From Bin55 sp963664665 (GTDB lineage: Bacteria > Pseudomonadota > Gammaproteobacteria > Pseudomonadales > Azotimanducaceae), in NCBI GenBank assembly GCA_963664665.2, contig CAXXMH010000001.1, positions 62,001 to 126,000 on the forward strand: a stretch of DNA of 64,000 nt, in the 5' to 3' direction. The position numbers were made by a program, and so were the translations under genes. The notes below the pieces were generated by a model. It had not been told where the DNA came from. It did not search any database and was given only the letters and a program-made list of their open reading frames with translations. The stretch's first letter is position 1. Every line of letters begins with the position of its first letter. Of this stretch, positions 33,877 through 41,893 are shown in pieces.

Positions 33877-35337
33877 GTGAATATTGAAAATGGTGGCGTA
33901 AATCCAAAGGCATAAATCAGCTATAGTTGGAGTTCTCAAGAACATCAAGAGCTTGTTAGGTCGTGGGCCGATCGTCTAATCAATAATGGCGTTGACGTGG
34001 TGCTAGATCAATACGACCTTGAACCAGGTGACGACACCTATAAATTCATGGAAAGGATGGTTGCGGACTCAACCGTGTCCCACGTTTTAGTCGTGTGTGA
34101 CAAAGAGTACGCAGACAAAGCAAATGCACGACGAGCAGGTGTTGGCGTAGAGTCGCAGATCATCTCTAAGGAAATTTATGAAGGTGTAGAGCAATCGAAG
34201 TTCATTCCAATCGTTACAGAGTTTAGTTCTGACGGTAAAGCAATCCTGCCTGTATTTATGAGCTCGCGCTTCTGGATCGACTTTTCATCCAATGAGAAGG
34301 TGAGGGACTCATGGGAGAGTCTGATCCGCGTTCTGTACGACCGTCCACGTCTCGTTAAACCCAAACTAGGTGCAATACCGAAGTACTTAGATGAGGATTC
34401 AGTCGAAAACAATAGTGTGATTCGCGAAAAATTAGAAGTTTTCCGGTCAGCGGTGAAAGCGCGAAATCCAGATATTGCGAACCATAGAGCAGGCCTAATT
34501 GCTTCGTGTGTCGAATTTGCAGATGGGATGAGAGTCAAGGTACCTTTAACTATAAGTGATCAAGATCTCGGCAGTAAAGTAGTGAACGATTGCAAGCAAT
34601 TGGTGGCGTCTCGAGATGGACTATTAGATTGGCTACTTTTCGACCTCGGCGCAGGTGATCAAAGCGTCGAATCTGCCACATTGACAGATGTGCTCGAGAA
34701 GTTATTAGAGCTTAAGGCGCGACCTGAGGAATTAGGAGCTTGGAGTGATAAATGGTTCGGGGCACATTCAGTATTCGTCTACGAGTCATTTCTGTACATT
34801 GTTGCAGCGTTAATTCGATTTAAGCGTGCTGATCTTCTTCGATCAATATTCGAGTTCAGCTACCTATTGCCGCCAACGGATCGTGGAGCCGAAGACTTCG
34901 GTCGATTTGATCGATTCTGGGGTCGTTCGGAAGTTCTTTCGGTCGTTCTTCAAACTCCAGACGGTAGAAATTACTTTAGTACAGAGGCGGAGTTGATCAA
35001 ACGTCAGGCTACGAGAACTGATCTATCTTTCAATGAAATAATGGAAGCAGAACTCCTGGTTTTTTTAGCTAGCTTGACCGACAACGTTTGTCAGTGGTAT
35101 CCGGGTACGCTTCACTATGCAGAATATAGTTGGGTGTCGCCATTTTTTCTGAGAGCAACTCGCCATTCAGATTTCGAGCTGCTAGCGAGAATCGTGAGGA
35201 TTGAGAACGCCGACGAATTGCGCACGCGAGTGAGAGAACGTTTTGACACAATGAATAGTAATCTCATGGGCAATTTTCGGATGCAAGGAAGCCCCTTCTG
35301 GTCCATGATGAATCTTAAAAATCTCGATACTCTTTAG
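33877..35337 (+). pseudogene. SEFIR-domain defence-type protein, interrupted by in-frame TAA
   Basis: SEFIR domains are TIR relatives; bacterial single-gene SEFIR proteins are known anti-phage NAD-depleting effectors. GTG at 33877, with AAAGGA a few bases upstream, opens VNIENGGVNPKA, then a TAA at 33913-33915, then in the same frame ISYSWSSQEHQELV (box 1), DVVLDQYDLEPGDD, VSHVLVVCDKEYADKA and GVGVES, all hallmarks of SEFIR. The stop sits just before the first beta strand (families usually read PK-x-F-ISYSW). The next in-frame start, GTG 33997, would delete strand 1 and box 1. The C-terminal ~280 residues are a largely helical domain I cannot name. Read-through length is about 486 residues. 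Nonsense mutation or sequencing error are the main explanations. Confidence 0.8.
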
Positions 35338-35388
35338 TCCACGTATATCGAACTTTCAATTTGTTTTGTGGGCATGCACTTGCGCCAC

Positions 35389-35532
35389 TTACTTCACTCG
35401 GCTCATTTCATAGTCAGCGGAGGTGGGGCACTCAATAAGATTCGCTACATTCACGTCGTAGTAATACCATGTGGTTAATAGAATTGCGCGCATTTGATCG
35501 ACACACTTAACCAAGGCGTCGGGGTCTGTCAT
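35389..35532 (-). CDS. Possible small protein or C-terminal gene remnant
   Basis: A minus-strand reading frame of 47 codons from ATG 35532 (MTDPDALVKCVDQMRAILL..) to TAA at 35389. The frame stays open upstream to a TAG at 35590-35592, reading RWNQTGVVNTNLVPV, also protein-like. There is no clear ribosome site. It may be the C-terminal remnant of a gene displaced when the SDR at 35609 arrived, or a real small protein. I do not recognise it. The rest of the 35338-35608 gap contains only the SDR leader. Confidence 0.3.
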   Translation of the reverse strand: MTDPDALVKCVDQMRAILLTTWYYYDVNVANLIECPTSADYEMSRVK

Positions 35533-35608
35533 GACAGGCACGAGATTCGTATTAACGACGCCAGTTTGATTCCAACGTAATTTCGTCCTCTATTTGTAGG
35601 AGCATTCC

Positions 35609-36493
35609 ATGAGTGATTTTGATGGCAAAGTGGTCATCGTGACAGGCGCTGGAGGCGGTTTAGGTCGCTGTCATGCGCTGCAATTTGCCGAACGCGGTGC
35701 GAAGGTCGTTGTGAATGACCTTGGTGGTGGCGTGCACGGCGGCGGGTCAAGCGACATGGCGGATGCGGTGGTTGACGAGATTAAAGCGGCTGGCGGTGAA
35801 GCTGTACCGAACAAAGCGTCCGTTTCGAGCCGTGAAGGTGCTGCCAGCATCGTTGAGGATGCCGTGAAAGCGTTTGGAACCGTAGATATCGTCGTCAACA
35901 ATGCCGGAATCCTTCGAGATAAGTCATTCAAGAACATGACGTTGGACGAGTTCGATCTCGTGATTGATGTTCACCTACGAGGGACCGCATACGTCACGAA
36001 GGCTGCGTGGCCGATCATGTATGAGAAGAACTGGGGACGCGTCGTACTCACCAGTTCAACCTCAGGGATTTATGGTAATTTCGGACAAGCCAACTACGGT
36101 GCCGCGAAAATGGCGATGTTGGGTCTGATGAACGTACTAGCTATCGAAGGCGCGTCACACAACATTCGTGTGAACTGTCTGGCGCCAGGTGCGGCGACGC
36201 GCATGACGGCGAGCGTGCCAGGTTCGACCTTGGACGCCGAGAATCCACCACCTCAAATGGATCCAGCATTGGTCTCTCCCGCTGTACTTTACATGTGCAG
36301 CGAGAATGCGCCGTCAGCTGTAACCATCCATGCCTCAGGAGGACGTTTCTCACGCTCACAGACGTTCACCAACGAAGGGCTTCGCTTAGGCGAAGATGCG
36401 TCCTTTGAGACGCTTGCCGAAGCGCCGGAATCCGCTCTCGATATGGGAAGTGCAGAACCGTTCGATCCGCTCAATCGGAAGCGAAGAAGCTAG
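35609..36493 (+). CDS. Short-chain dehydrogenase, MFE-2-type (3R)-hydroxyacyl-CoA dehydrogenase
   Basis: A 294-residue SDR resembling the dehydrogenase domain of peroxisomal multifunctional enzyme 2 (HSD17B4). Seen: GAGGGLGR at residues 13-20, the long NDLGGGVHGGG turn typical of this subgroup, NNAG at 97-100, Ser150, Tyr163 and Lys167 of the catalytic triad, and LAPGAATRMT. The family oxidises 3-hydroxyacyl-CoA or steroid-type substrates. A tail of about 40 residues follows the core. Ribosome site GTAGGAG about 6 bases before the ATG. A strong terminator at 36527 ends this transcript, so it is a single-gene unit. Confidence 0.92.
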   Translation: MSDFDGKVVIVTGAGGGLGRCHALQFAERGAKVVVNDLGGGVHGGGSSDMADAVVDEIKAAGGEAVPNKASVSSREGAASIVEDAVKAFGTVDIVVNNAGILRDKSFKNMTLDEFDLVIDVHLRGTAYVTKAAWPIMYEKNWGRVVLTSSTSGIYGNFGQANYGAAKMAMLGLMNVLAIEGASHNIRVNCLAPGAATRMTASVPGSTLDAENPPPQMDPALVSPAVLYMCSENAPSAVTIHASGGRFSRSQTFTNEGLRLGEDASFETLAEAPESALDMGSAEPFDPLNRKRRS

Positions 36494-36526
36494 CGAACCT
36501 TAGCCTGATAGCGACCAAGTTTTAAG

Positions 36527-36559
36527 AGCCCTATCTAGACGATGGATGGGGCTTTTTTT
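36527..36559 (+). terminator. Rho-independent terminator after the SDR gene
   Basis: AGCCC (36527-36531) pairs with GGGCT (36549-36553), the stem continuing inwards through TATC/GATG-type pairs to a small loop, followed by seven T residues. It lies 34 bp after the SDR stop and separates that gene from the tandem DsbA-fold pair. Confidence 0.88.
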
Positions 36560-36642
36560 GTTTGAATGGTGACGGGACTGTGTTCAATACAGCATTCTCA
36601 CTTCACATTCGCGAACGCGGCATCTCAGGTGTCGTATAGGAC

Positions 36643-37329
36643 ATGATTCAGTACGATCCTAGAAGTAGCGACGCGCGCTTAATCGTCTACCTCGACATTA
36701 AGAGCCCATATGCGTATCTGGCTAAAGATCCGACAAAACAGCTCGCGGTTGACTTCAACATCGAGATCGATTGGCGCCCGTTGACGCTCAACATCCCTAG
36801 TTTTCTAGGCTCGGCGCGTGTTGACGATCGCGGTGAAGTCGTCGAGAGTGAAAGGTCACCACGGCAGTGGAGCTCGGTACGTTATTCATACATGGATGCC
36901 AAGCGCTATGCGCGTATCCATGATATCAAGATCTACGGTCCTCGCAAGATCTGGGATACTCGTCTGATCCATATCGGATTTCTATACGTTAAGGAACGTT
37001 ACCCCGATCAGCTTCTAACTTTCCTAGATCGGGTCTATGAACGGTTTTGGTTGCGCGAACTGGATGTGGAGTCTTCCGAGATCGTACATGGAATCCTGCG
37101 TGAACTCGGGATTCCCGATGAGGACTTTGACGCGTATGTTGAAGGAGAAGGTGGAACATCTCACGACATGCTGCAGGAAGCATTACATCCTGCGGGGATA
37201 TTTGGCGTGCCGTCCTATATTCTCGATGACGAACTCTTCTTCGGTCGCGAAAACCTGCCTTACATTCGCTGGAAACTAGGTGGGCGAGATGGACCACCCC
37301 CAGATATGGCCTATCGGCATTTCACATGA
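36643..37329 (+). CDS. HCCA isomerase/GST-kappa-like protein (DsbA fold), copy 1
   Basis: A 228-residue protein of the 2-hydroxychromene-2-carboxylate isomerase/kappa-class GST family (thioredoxin-like DsbA fold). The N-terminal YLDIKSPYAYLA (residues 15-26) carries the conserved serine that contacts glutathione, and the C-terminal GIFGVPSYILDDELFFGREN (186-205) the cis-proline loop. The true enzyme isomerises an intermediate of naphthalene degradation; here the substrate is unknown. The neighbouring gene encodes a paralogue, overlapping by 4 bp (ATGA), so the two are translated together and may form a heterodimer. Confidence 0.85.
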   Translation: MIQYDPRSSDARLIVYLDIKSPYAYLAKDPTKQLAVDFNIEIDWRPLTLNIPSFLGSARVDDRGEVVESERSPRQWSSVRYSYMDAKRYARIHDIKIYGPRKIWDTRLIHIGFLYVKERYPDQLLTFLDRVYERFWLRELDVESSEIVHGILRELGIPDEDFDAYVEGEGGTSHDMLQEALHPAGIFGVPSYILDDELFFGRENLPYIRWKLGGRDGPPPDMAYRHFT

Positions 37330-37922
37330 TTGAGCTCGTACTAGATTTTGTGAGCCTGAATGCGTATCTTGCCCTCGGTCCCGCGAAACGACTTGCTGAA
37401 GAGCTCGACGTTGAGCTCAAACTAACGCCTTTGCGTTCCGAAAGTGATCTGAGTTTTCTGTCGCAACCATCTTCTGCTGATGACTTAGGACAGCGTCATC
37501 GCCGGATACGCGCTGACTATGCACAAGCTGATGTTTTGCGATACGCGGCTGTACAAGGACTGAATATCCAGATCGACGGTAGAAATTACGACTCCACCGT
37601 AGCATTGAAAGGCTTACTTGCTGCGAATGCAGAAGGTAGAGGTTTCGATTACGCGGGTACTGTGTTCGCGCAGTTCTGGGCGGGTGAATTAGCAATCGAT
37701 TCAAACGACGCGATCGCAAGGGTGCTGGAGGACTTCGGGGTAGTGGATTTCGATGCCACAGACTCCCATTGGGATCTTGAAAGCGTCAAAGCACAAATGG
37801 ACAAACGTGAGATCTACTCGGTGCCGACGTTTGACGTTGAGGGGGAGCGGTATCTCGGTCGTCAACATTTACCGATGATCCGATGGCAACTCGCAGGTTA
37901 CCAAGGTCCCGGTCCAATTTAG
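37326..37922 (+). CDS. HCCA isomerase/GST-kappa-like protein (DsbA fold), copy 2
   Basis: A 198-residue paralogue of the upstream gene. The N-terminal LDFVSLNAYLALGPAKRLA aligns with copy 1 (SPYAYLA becomes SLNAYLA), and the end reads YSVPTFDVEGERYLGRQHLP..IRWQLAG, parallel to copy 1. It is about 30 residues shorter. Tandem paralogues with diverged N-terminal motifs suggest a two-subunit enzyme or substrate specialisation. Start ATG at 37326 overlaps the stop of copy 1. Confidence 0.85.
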   Translation: MIELVLDFVSLNAYLALGPAKRLAEELDVELKLTPLRSESDLSFLSQPSSADDLGQRHRRIRADYAQADVLRYAAVQGLNIQIDGRNYDSTVALKGLLAANAEGRGFDYAGTVFAQFWAGELAIDSNDAIARVLEDFGVVDFDATDSHWDLESVKAQMDKREIYSVPTFDVEGERYLGRQHLPMIRWQLAGYQGPGPI

Positions 37923-38282
37923 TTATTTTGATGGTGCTCGTTTCTGAGGCAAGACAGTTTCGAAGTTACTCGATAGTCACTAGAACACATTAGAACGATT
38001 ACAGCTCATTAATGGAGAGCTATGTTGAACTCCGTTTTCTCCGTACGATATCGAATTAAATCGTGGTTTTTCCCGCATTTTTGAAATGTCAATTTCGGCA
38101 CGTGGCGCGAGTATCTGCCGAAAATGCTCTCATCTTCTTACATGATCCATTCATCCGCGGCCGTGAACCTCTGGAACGGTCGAACCGGTTCGGGTGTGAA
38201 GAACCACCGTTCGGTGCTGCATCGCTTGACCGATTTGGTAACCTTGTCGCTCTAACGCAGACAACGCACACAAGCGAGGCAA
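37923..38282. other. Intergenic region before the NIPSNAP-like gene
   Basis: 360 bp. A reading frame at 38063-38305 overlaps the next gene and has no family resemblance, so it is not called. The first half is AT-rich; the second half is richer in G/C and contains the nested inverted repeats at 38174-38212. No terminator for the preceding pair was recognised. Confidence 0.5.
38174..38212. repeat. Nested inverted repeats upstream of the NIPSNAP-like gene
   Basis: GAACGGT (38174-38180) and ACCGTTC (38206-38212) are perfect 7-bp inverted arms. Between them lies the perfect 12-bp palindrome CGAACCGGTTCG (38181-38192). The elements sit 70-110 bp before the ATG, in a position suited to an operator. 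Confidence 0.35.
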
Positions 38283-38648
38283 ATGATGTCGGAAGGCTTG
38301 GTTGAGATCAGAGACTACACAATCGAAAGTTCCCAGTTTGACGGCTATCGGGAGTGGGCTCACAAGCTGGCGGCCCCGTGGCTTTTGGCCAATCTTGATG
38401 TAATCGACTTCTGGCTTGATGACGGCAGCGAGGCGGAGGTGACGGGTACCGCACCACATGTCTCACCGAACGGTCAGGCCAATGTGTGCTGGATCATACA
38501 CTGGCCGGACCGAGCCACCCGCGACGAAGGGATGCGCCAATTGGGACGCAATCCCGAGTGGCAGGCGATCTGGGCCAAGCACCCATGCCCGGACGCCTAT
38601 CTGCAGATGAACGCTCGCTTCATGAAAGCGGCTCGCGACGCTATCTGA
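38283..38648 (+). CDS. NIPSNAP-like small protein
   Basis: A 121-residue protein with the beginning VEIRDYTIESSQFDGYREWAH and a C-terminal LQMNARFMKAARD, resembling the NIPSNAP/dimeric alpha-beta-barrel family, which occurs beside catabolic genes in proteobacteria. No enzyme activity can be assigned. Its codons look richer in G/C (CTG, GGC, GCC) than those of its neighbours, which hints at a separate origin. Double ATG start at 38283; GCGAGG serves as a plausible ribosome site. Confidence 0.65.
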   Translation: MMSEGLVEIRDYTIESSQFDGYREWAHKLAAPWLLANLDVIDFWLDDGSEAEVTGTAPHVSPNGQANVCWIIHWPDRATRDEGMRQLGRNPEWQAIWAKHPCPDAYLQMNARFMKAARDAI

Positions 38649-38773
38649 AAACGTTTAGCCTTGATCTAGGTAGAAACAGTAGTTTGTGTCCGGAGGTCTT
38701 GTTACCCTATCGCGTCTCATATGTGAGAGAAAGTGCTAATTTAGACGCGATTTGAACGACATGTTCTCAATCG

Positions 38774-40342
38774 TTAGAAAGGCTTCTGGCGTCCCATTAA
38801 CGTGTCATCCCAACGACGGTCTTGTAGAAAACGTAATGCCGTCGCATGACTGCTAGTTGTACCAATTCGAGTTAGCGCCTCAACCGCAACCGCGGGAACG
38901 TAACCGTTAGGATCTTGCAGAACCCGTTCCAATACCGCTTCGATCTTGTCGAGATCGTTGTCGTAGTTGATACCGCTTAATAAAGCGAATGTTGCGTTCA
39001 ACCTAACCTGGTCTTCGCCGGTCCAACCGCGCATAACTTCAGCGTCCTGCCATTGGGGATTCGAAGTCGTTAACAGTCGTTGCATGGGTTCCAACGCGAA
39101 ATCCATGCCTTCGCCAATAGACGCGATTGCGTCGAGCGTTTGTCGCACTACCTGCTGATGCGGATCGTCCAGCAGTTTGATGATTTCAGGCATTGCTACT
39201 CGAGCCGATGGTCCGATTTCGCCAAGCGCGAACACTGCATTGATGCGCACCCATGGGTCAGCGTTTTGTAGGAGTTCGGCCAATGGACCCACCGCGGGTT
39301 CGCCAGACGAAGCAAGCGCGTAAGCCGCATCGTCAAATACGATCGCACGTTCATTCCAACGTCGTTCAGTTCCGATGACATGATCCCTAGGGATCGACTT
39401 GCCTTCTTTATTGACGGCTTTGCGTCTTTCGTGCATGCCTTGGTTCGCCAAGCCGCGAAGTTGGTCGATCAACACTTGAATATCTGCATCGGTAACGGAG
39501 TGGTAGACACTGCGCATTCGTTGTTCTTCATCCAATGAATTCAGCGCATTAGTGTCGATACCGCCGTTGGTATGTTTACGTTCGTCGCCGCGCATCCAAT
39601 GCCAGATGTATTGCCATGCTGGATCAAGGTCGACCTCCGTACGAGTAGATTCCGGCACTTGCCACTCCACGTCACGACTTTGCCATGTAGGGATGCGTGG
39701 GTAGTCTGTTCGTGTAAACACGATCTTGATCATGTATCGAGCATGGTCGGTACGATTTGGCCAACCTGCATGAACCGTATCGAAATGTAGTAGCAAGAAT
39801 GAACCGGCATTTACGTGATCTGGTAATACCACGCCAGTAGGTTCGTGTGGTTCGCTGAAGAGGTAGCTGCCGGCTTGATACCTCGTTGGACCCATGATTT
39901 CCGGCGTGTAGTGCGGGAAATAGAAGGCAATCAGGTACTTCGGTGTGTGGTGCCGCGCGCGTGATAGCGGACTTTGTGCATCCTGGTGCCATCCGGACCC
40001 GGCCATCGATCCCTTTCCCATCGCGGGAGCGTTGTGGTCTGGGGCATAGTTGACATCTCTGTCCTCGACCGGACGGCTTGTATGGATCGCCCGGTGAGGA
40101 TGGACGTAGTAGTTGGGTCCTAGTAGGCTCGTGAGTGCGCCTCGGATATTCGGCGCACGGAGGATTTCCCAAATCTCGGGTACACGAGATAGGACGTTGT
40201 TACCTGCTGGAAACTCATTCTCGGTTGAGAAACGAAGTTTTTCATCGATCTTACTGTGAATCTCGGGATCGACATCTGGCTTGAACCCGAGACAGCCGTC
40301 GACGATAAATTGGCGTACTTGCTCATCGGTGAGGAGTTTCAT
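38774..40342 (-). CDS. Phytanoyl-CoA dioxygenase-like protein fused to HEAT repeats
   Basis: 522 residues in two parts. Residues 1-240 are a PhyH-type Fe(II)/2-oxoglutarate dioxygenase with the metal triad H119/D121 (GWHQD) and H191 (HFDTVHAGW), plus R202 as likely 2-oxoglutarate ligand. Residues about 345-510 are HEAT-like repeats (GPLAELLQNADPWVRINAVF, MPEIIKLLDDPHQQVVRQTL), a protein-binding solenoid. Known PhyH enzymes hydroxylate C2 of acyl-CoAs, but many family members act on other substrates. It starts 40 bp after the crotonase gene upstream on the same strand and looks like the last gene of the formate dehydrogenase array. Confidence 0.88.
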   Translation of the reverse strand: MKLLTDEQVRQFIVDGCLGFKPDVDPEIHSKIDEKLRFSTENEFPAGNNVLSRVPEIWEILRAPNIRGALTSLLGPNYYVHPHRAIHTSRPVEDRDVNYAPDHNAPAMGKGSMAGSGWHQDAQSPLSRARHHTPKYLIAFYFPHYTPEIMGPTRYQAGSYLFSEPHEPTGVVLPDHVNAGSFLLLHFDTVHAGWPNRTDHARYMIKIVFTRTDYPRIPTWQSRDVEWQVPESTRTEVDLDPAWQYIWHWMRGDERKHTNGGIDTNALNSLDEEQRMRSVYHSVTDADIQVLIDQLRGLANQGMHERRKAVNKEGKSIPRDHVIGTERRWNERAIVFDDAAYALASSGEPAVGPLAELLQNADPWVRINAVFALGEIGPSARVAMPEIIKLLDDPHQQVVRQTLDAIASIGEGMDFALEPMQRLLTTSNPQWQDAEVMRGWTGEDQVRLNATFALLSGINYDNDLDKIEAVLERVLQDPNGYVPAVAVEALTRIGTTSSHATALRFLQDRRWDDTLMGRQKPF

Positions 40343-40382
40343 GTTTTGATATTCAACCTAGAGATGTTCAGGGTGGTCGCGC

Positions 40383-41099
40383 TCATGTGAAGGCTAACGC
40401 GCGCGCAAAATCAGTATCGGTGCCTCGAAGTATGAGGTGTTTCACCTGAGTGTAGGCTGAAGATGAGACGCGAATCAAGTCGTTGAGAAAGTCACGAGAT
40501 GACTCTCGGATATCGGGTTCCCCGTCGACGATTGCATGTGCAAGCCCGAACTCAATCGCTTGTGAGCCGTTCATGATCTCGCCGAGGTATGCAACGCGTG
40601 AGACGACGGAGAGATTTGTGAGGCGCGGTAGCTTGTAGGACCAACCTTCTGCAGCCCACAGCGCGCGATCGATGCGTGGATCGCCGTATCGAATGTCGGG
40701 TGTTACGACGCGAAAATCGCAAGACAGGCTGTAGTCATAACCGGAACCGAGCGCAATGCCGTGCATTAACGCGACCGTAGGTTTAGAAAGGTGGTGGAGC
40801 CGACTGCAGGATTGCAGCAGAACCGCAGGTCCACTACCCATTTCGAGATCAACCTTGCGATGTCGGTGCGGATCCTCGCCTTCGTATGGTGCGGCAGAGA
40901 GATCATCGCCGGAACAGAACCCGCGACCGATTCCGGAAAGGGCAACAACCTTGACGTTTGGGTCGTTTTCCGCGAGTTCGAATTGCGACATCAATCGAAG
41001 ATGTTGTGCATAGTCGATCGCATTAATTTTGGAAGGTCGATTGAGTATGAGGTGACGCACGCCATCCTCATCTTTTATCAACAGTGGCTCGTCGCTCAC
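40383..41099 (-). CDS. Crotonase-fold (enoyl-CoA hydratase/isomerase) protein, atypical, copy 2
   Basis: A 238-residue crotonase-superfamily protein. The oxyanion-hole segments SGIGRGFCSGDDL and HGIALGSGYDYSLSCD are recognisable. The two glutamates of enoyl-CoA hydratase (Glu144 and Glu164 in the rat enzyme) are not: the first position is Asp (GSGYDY for GGGCEL) and the second Arg (GDPRID for GQPEIL). So it is unlikely to be a normal hydratase. It overlaps copy 1 by 4 bp (ATGA at 41096-41099), in the array with mobA, fdhD and the fds genes. Confidence 0.87.
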   Translation of the reverse strand: MSDEPLLIKDEDGVRHLILNRPSKINAIDYAQHLRLMSQFELAENDPNVKVVALSGIGRGFCSGDDLSAAPYEGEDPHRHRKVDLEMGSGPAVLLQSCSRLHHLSKPTVALMHGIALGSGYDYSLSCDFRVVTPDIRYGDPRIDRALWAAEGWSYKLPRLTNLSVVSRVAYLGEIMNGSQAIEFGLAHAIVDGEPDIRESSRDFLNDLIRVSSSAYTQVKHLILRGTDTDFARALAFT

Positions 41100-41893
41100 G
41101 TACCCGAAAACTCCGGGTCGCGTCGTTCACGCCACGCTTTGATGCCTTCGACACGATCGTTTATGACATGGGTTTGGCGAATCCCCAACGAGTGGATCAT
41201 GGCGCTTTCGAAATCCAAATGTTGTTGACCTAACACCTGCATCTTGTGAACTTGCCAAGCGCGTGTGGCCATACGAGAAATTCGGTTCGAGAAGGTGGTC
41301 ATGTGGTCATCGAAATTGGCGTCGTTGGCGATTTCATGGACAAAGTGAATCCGATGTGCCTCCGCTGCATTCAGTTTTTCACCAAGCAACAGGATCCGCA
41401 TCGCTTGCGATTGACCCACGAGTTTAGGGAGCAGATAAGCGATCCCTGTGTTGGCGGCGCGTCCTTGAAGAATACGTGTGTCGCACATCGACATTGACGA
41501 GTTAGCGATGCGAATGTCACACGTCGCTGCGAGATCGATCGCGATGCCGTTCACGACATCGCGCATGTATGCAATCAGCGGCTTTGTGAATTCGCGTAAT
41601 GCAGTCAGCGCAGCTTGTTCAACGATGGGACCGTGTCCGTGCGAACCTTCAGGCAATCGAAGCTGGAAGCGTTGAGGCACCGCCATCATGTTCTCAGGAT
41701 CGTCACCATCGGCAGTTAGTTGAATTGCGACAGCGCGCACGTTTGGGTCGTCGTGTGCAGCGGCGACTGCAGTCGCCAGCGAGTCTAACGATTCATAGTT
41801 GACGTGGTTTCCTAGTAATCGGAAACTAAGTACGTTCTCATCTTGCGTGCACGCGATCGAATCGTTGCTGAATTGTTGCTCGTAGTCAGGCAT
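41096..41893 (-). CDS. Crotonase-fold (enoyl-CoA hydratase/isomerase) protein, atypical, copy 1
   Basis: A crotonase-superfamily protein of 265 residues from ATG 41893; a longer start at 41926 would extend into mobA and adds a poor N-terminus. The segments VNGIAIDLAATCDIRIA and CDTRILQGRAAN align with the hydratase catalytic region, but, as in copy 2, Asp occupies the Glu144 position and Arg the Glu164 position. The start overlaps the mobA stop by 8 bp, indicating translational coupling with molybdenum-cofactor maturation and formate dehydrogenase genes. Confidence 0.86.
   Translation of the reverse strand: MPDYEQQFSNDSIACTQDENVLSFRLLGNHVNYESLDSLATAVAAAHDDPNVRAVAIQLTADGDDPENMMAVPQRFQLRLPEGSHGHGPIVEQAALTALREFTKPLIAYMRDVVNGIAIDLAATCDIRIANSSMSMCDTRILQGRAANTGIAYLLPKLVGQSQAMRILLLGEKLNAAEAHRIHFVHEIANDANFDDHMTTFSNRISRMATRAWQVHKMQVLGQQHLDFESAMIHSLGIRQTHVINDRVEGIKAWRERRDPEFSGT

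Noticed and set aside
35671..35937. 88-codon minus-strand ORF inside the SDR gene
   Set aside because: Antisense shadow of a well-supported SDR; Ser/Thr/Pro-rich translation without family signal.
38063..38305. 80-codon ORF before the NIPSNAP-like gene
   Set aside because: It overlaps the next gene's start, has no ribosome site and its translation resembles no family; the inverted repeats there suggest regulatory DNA.
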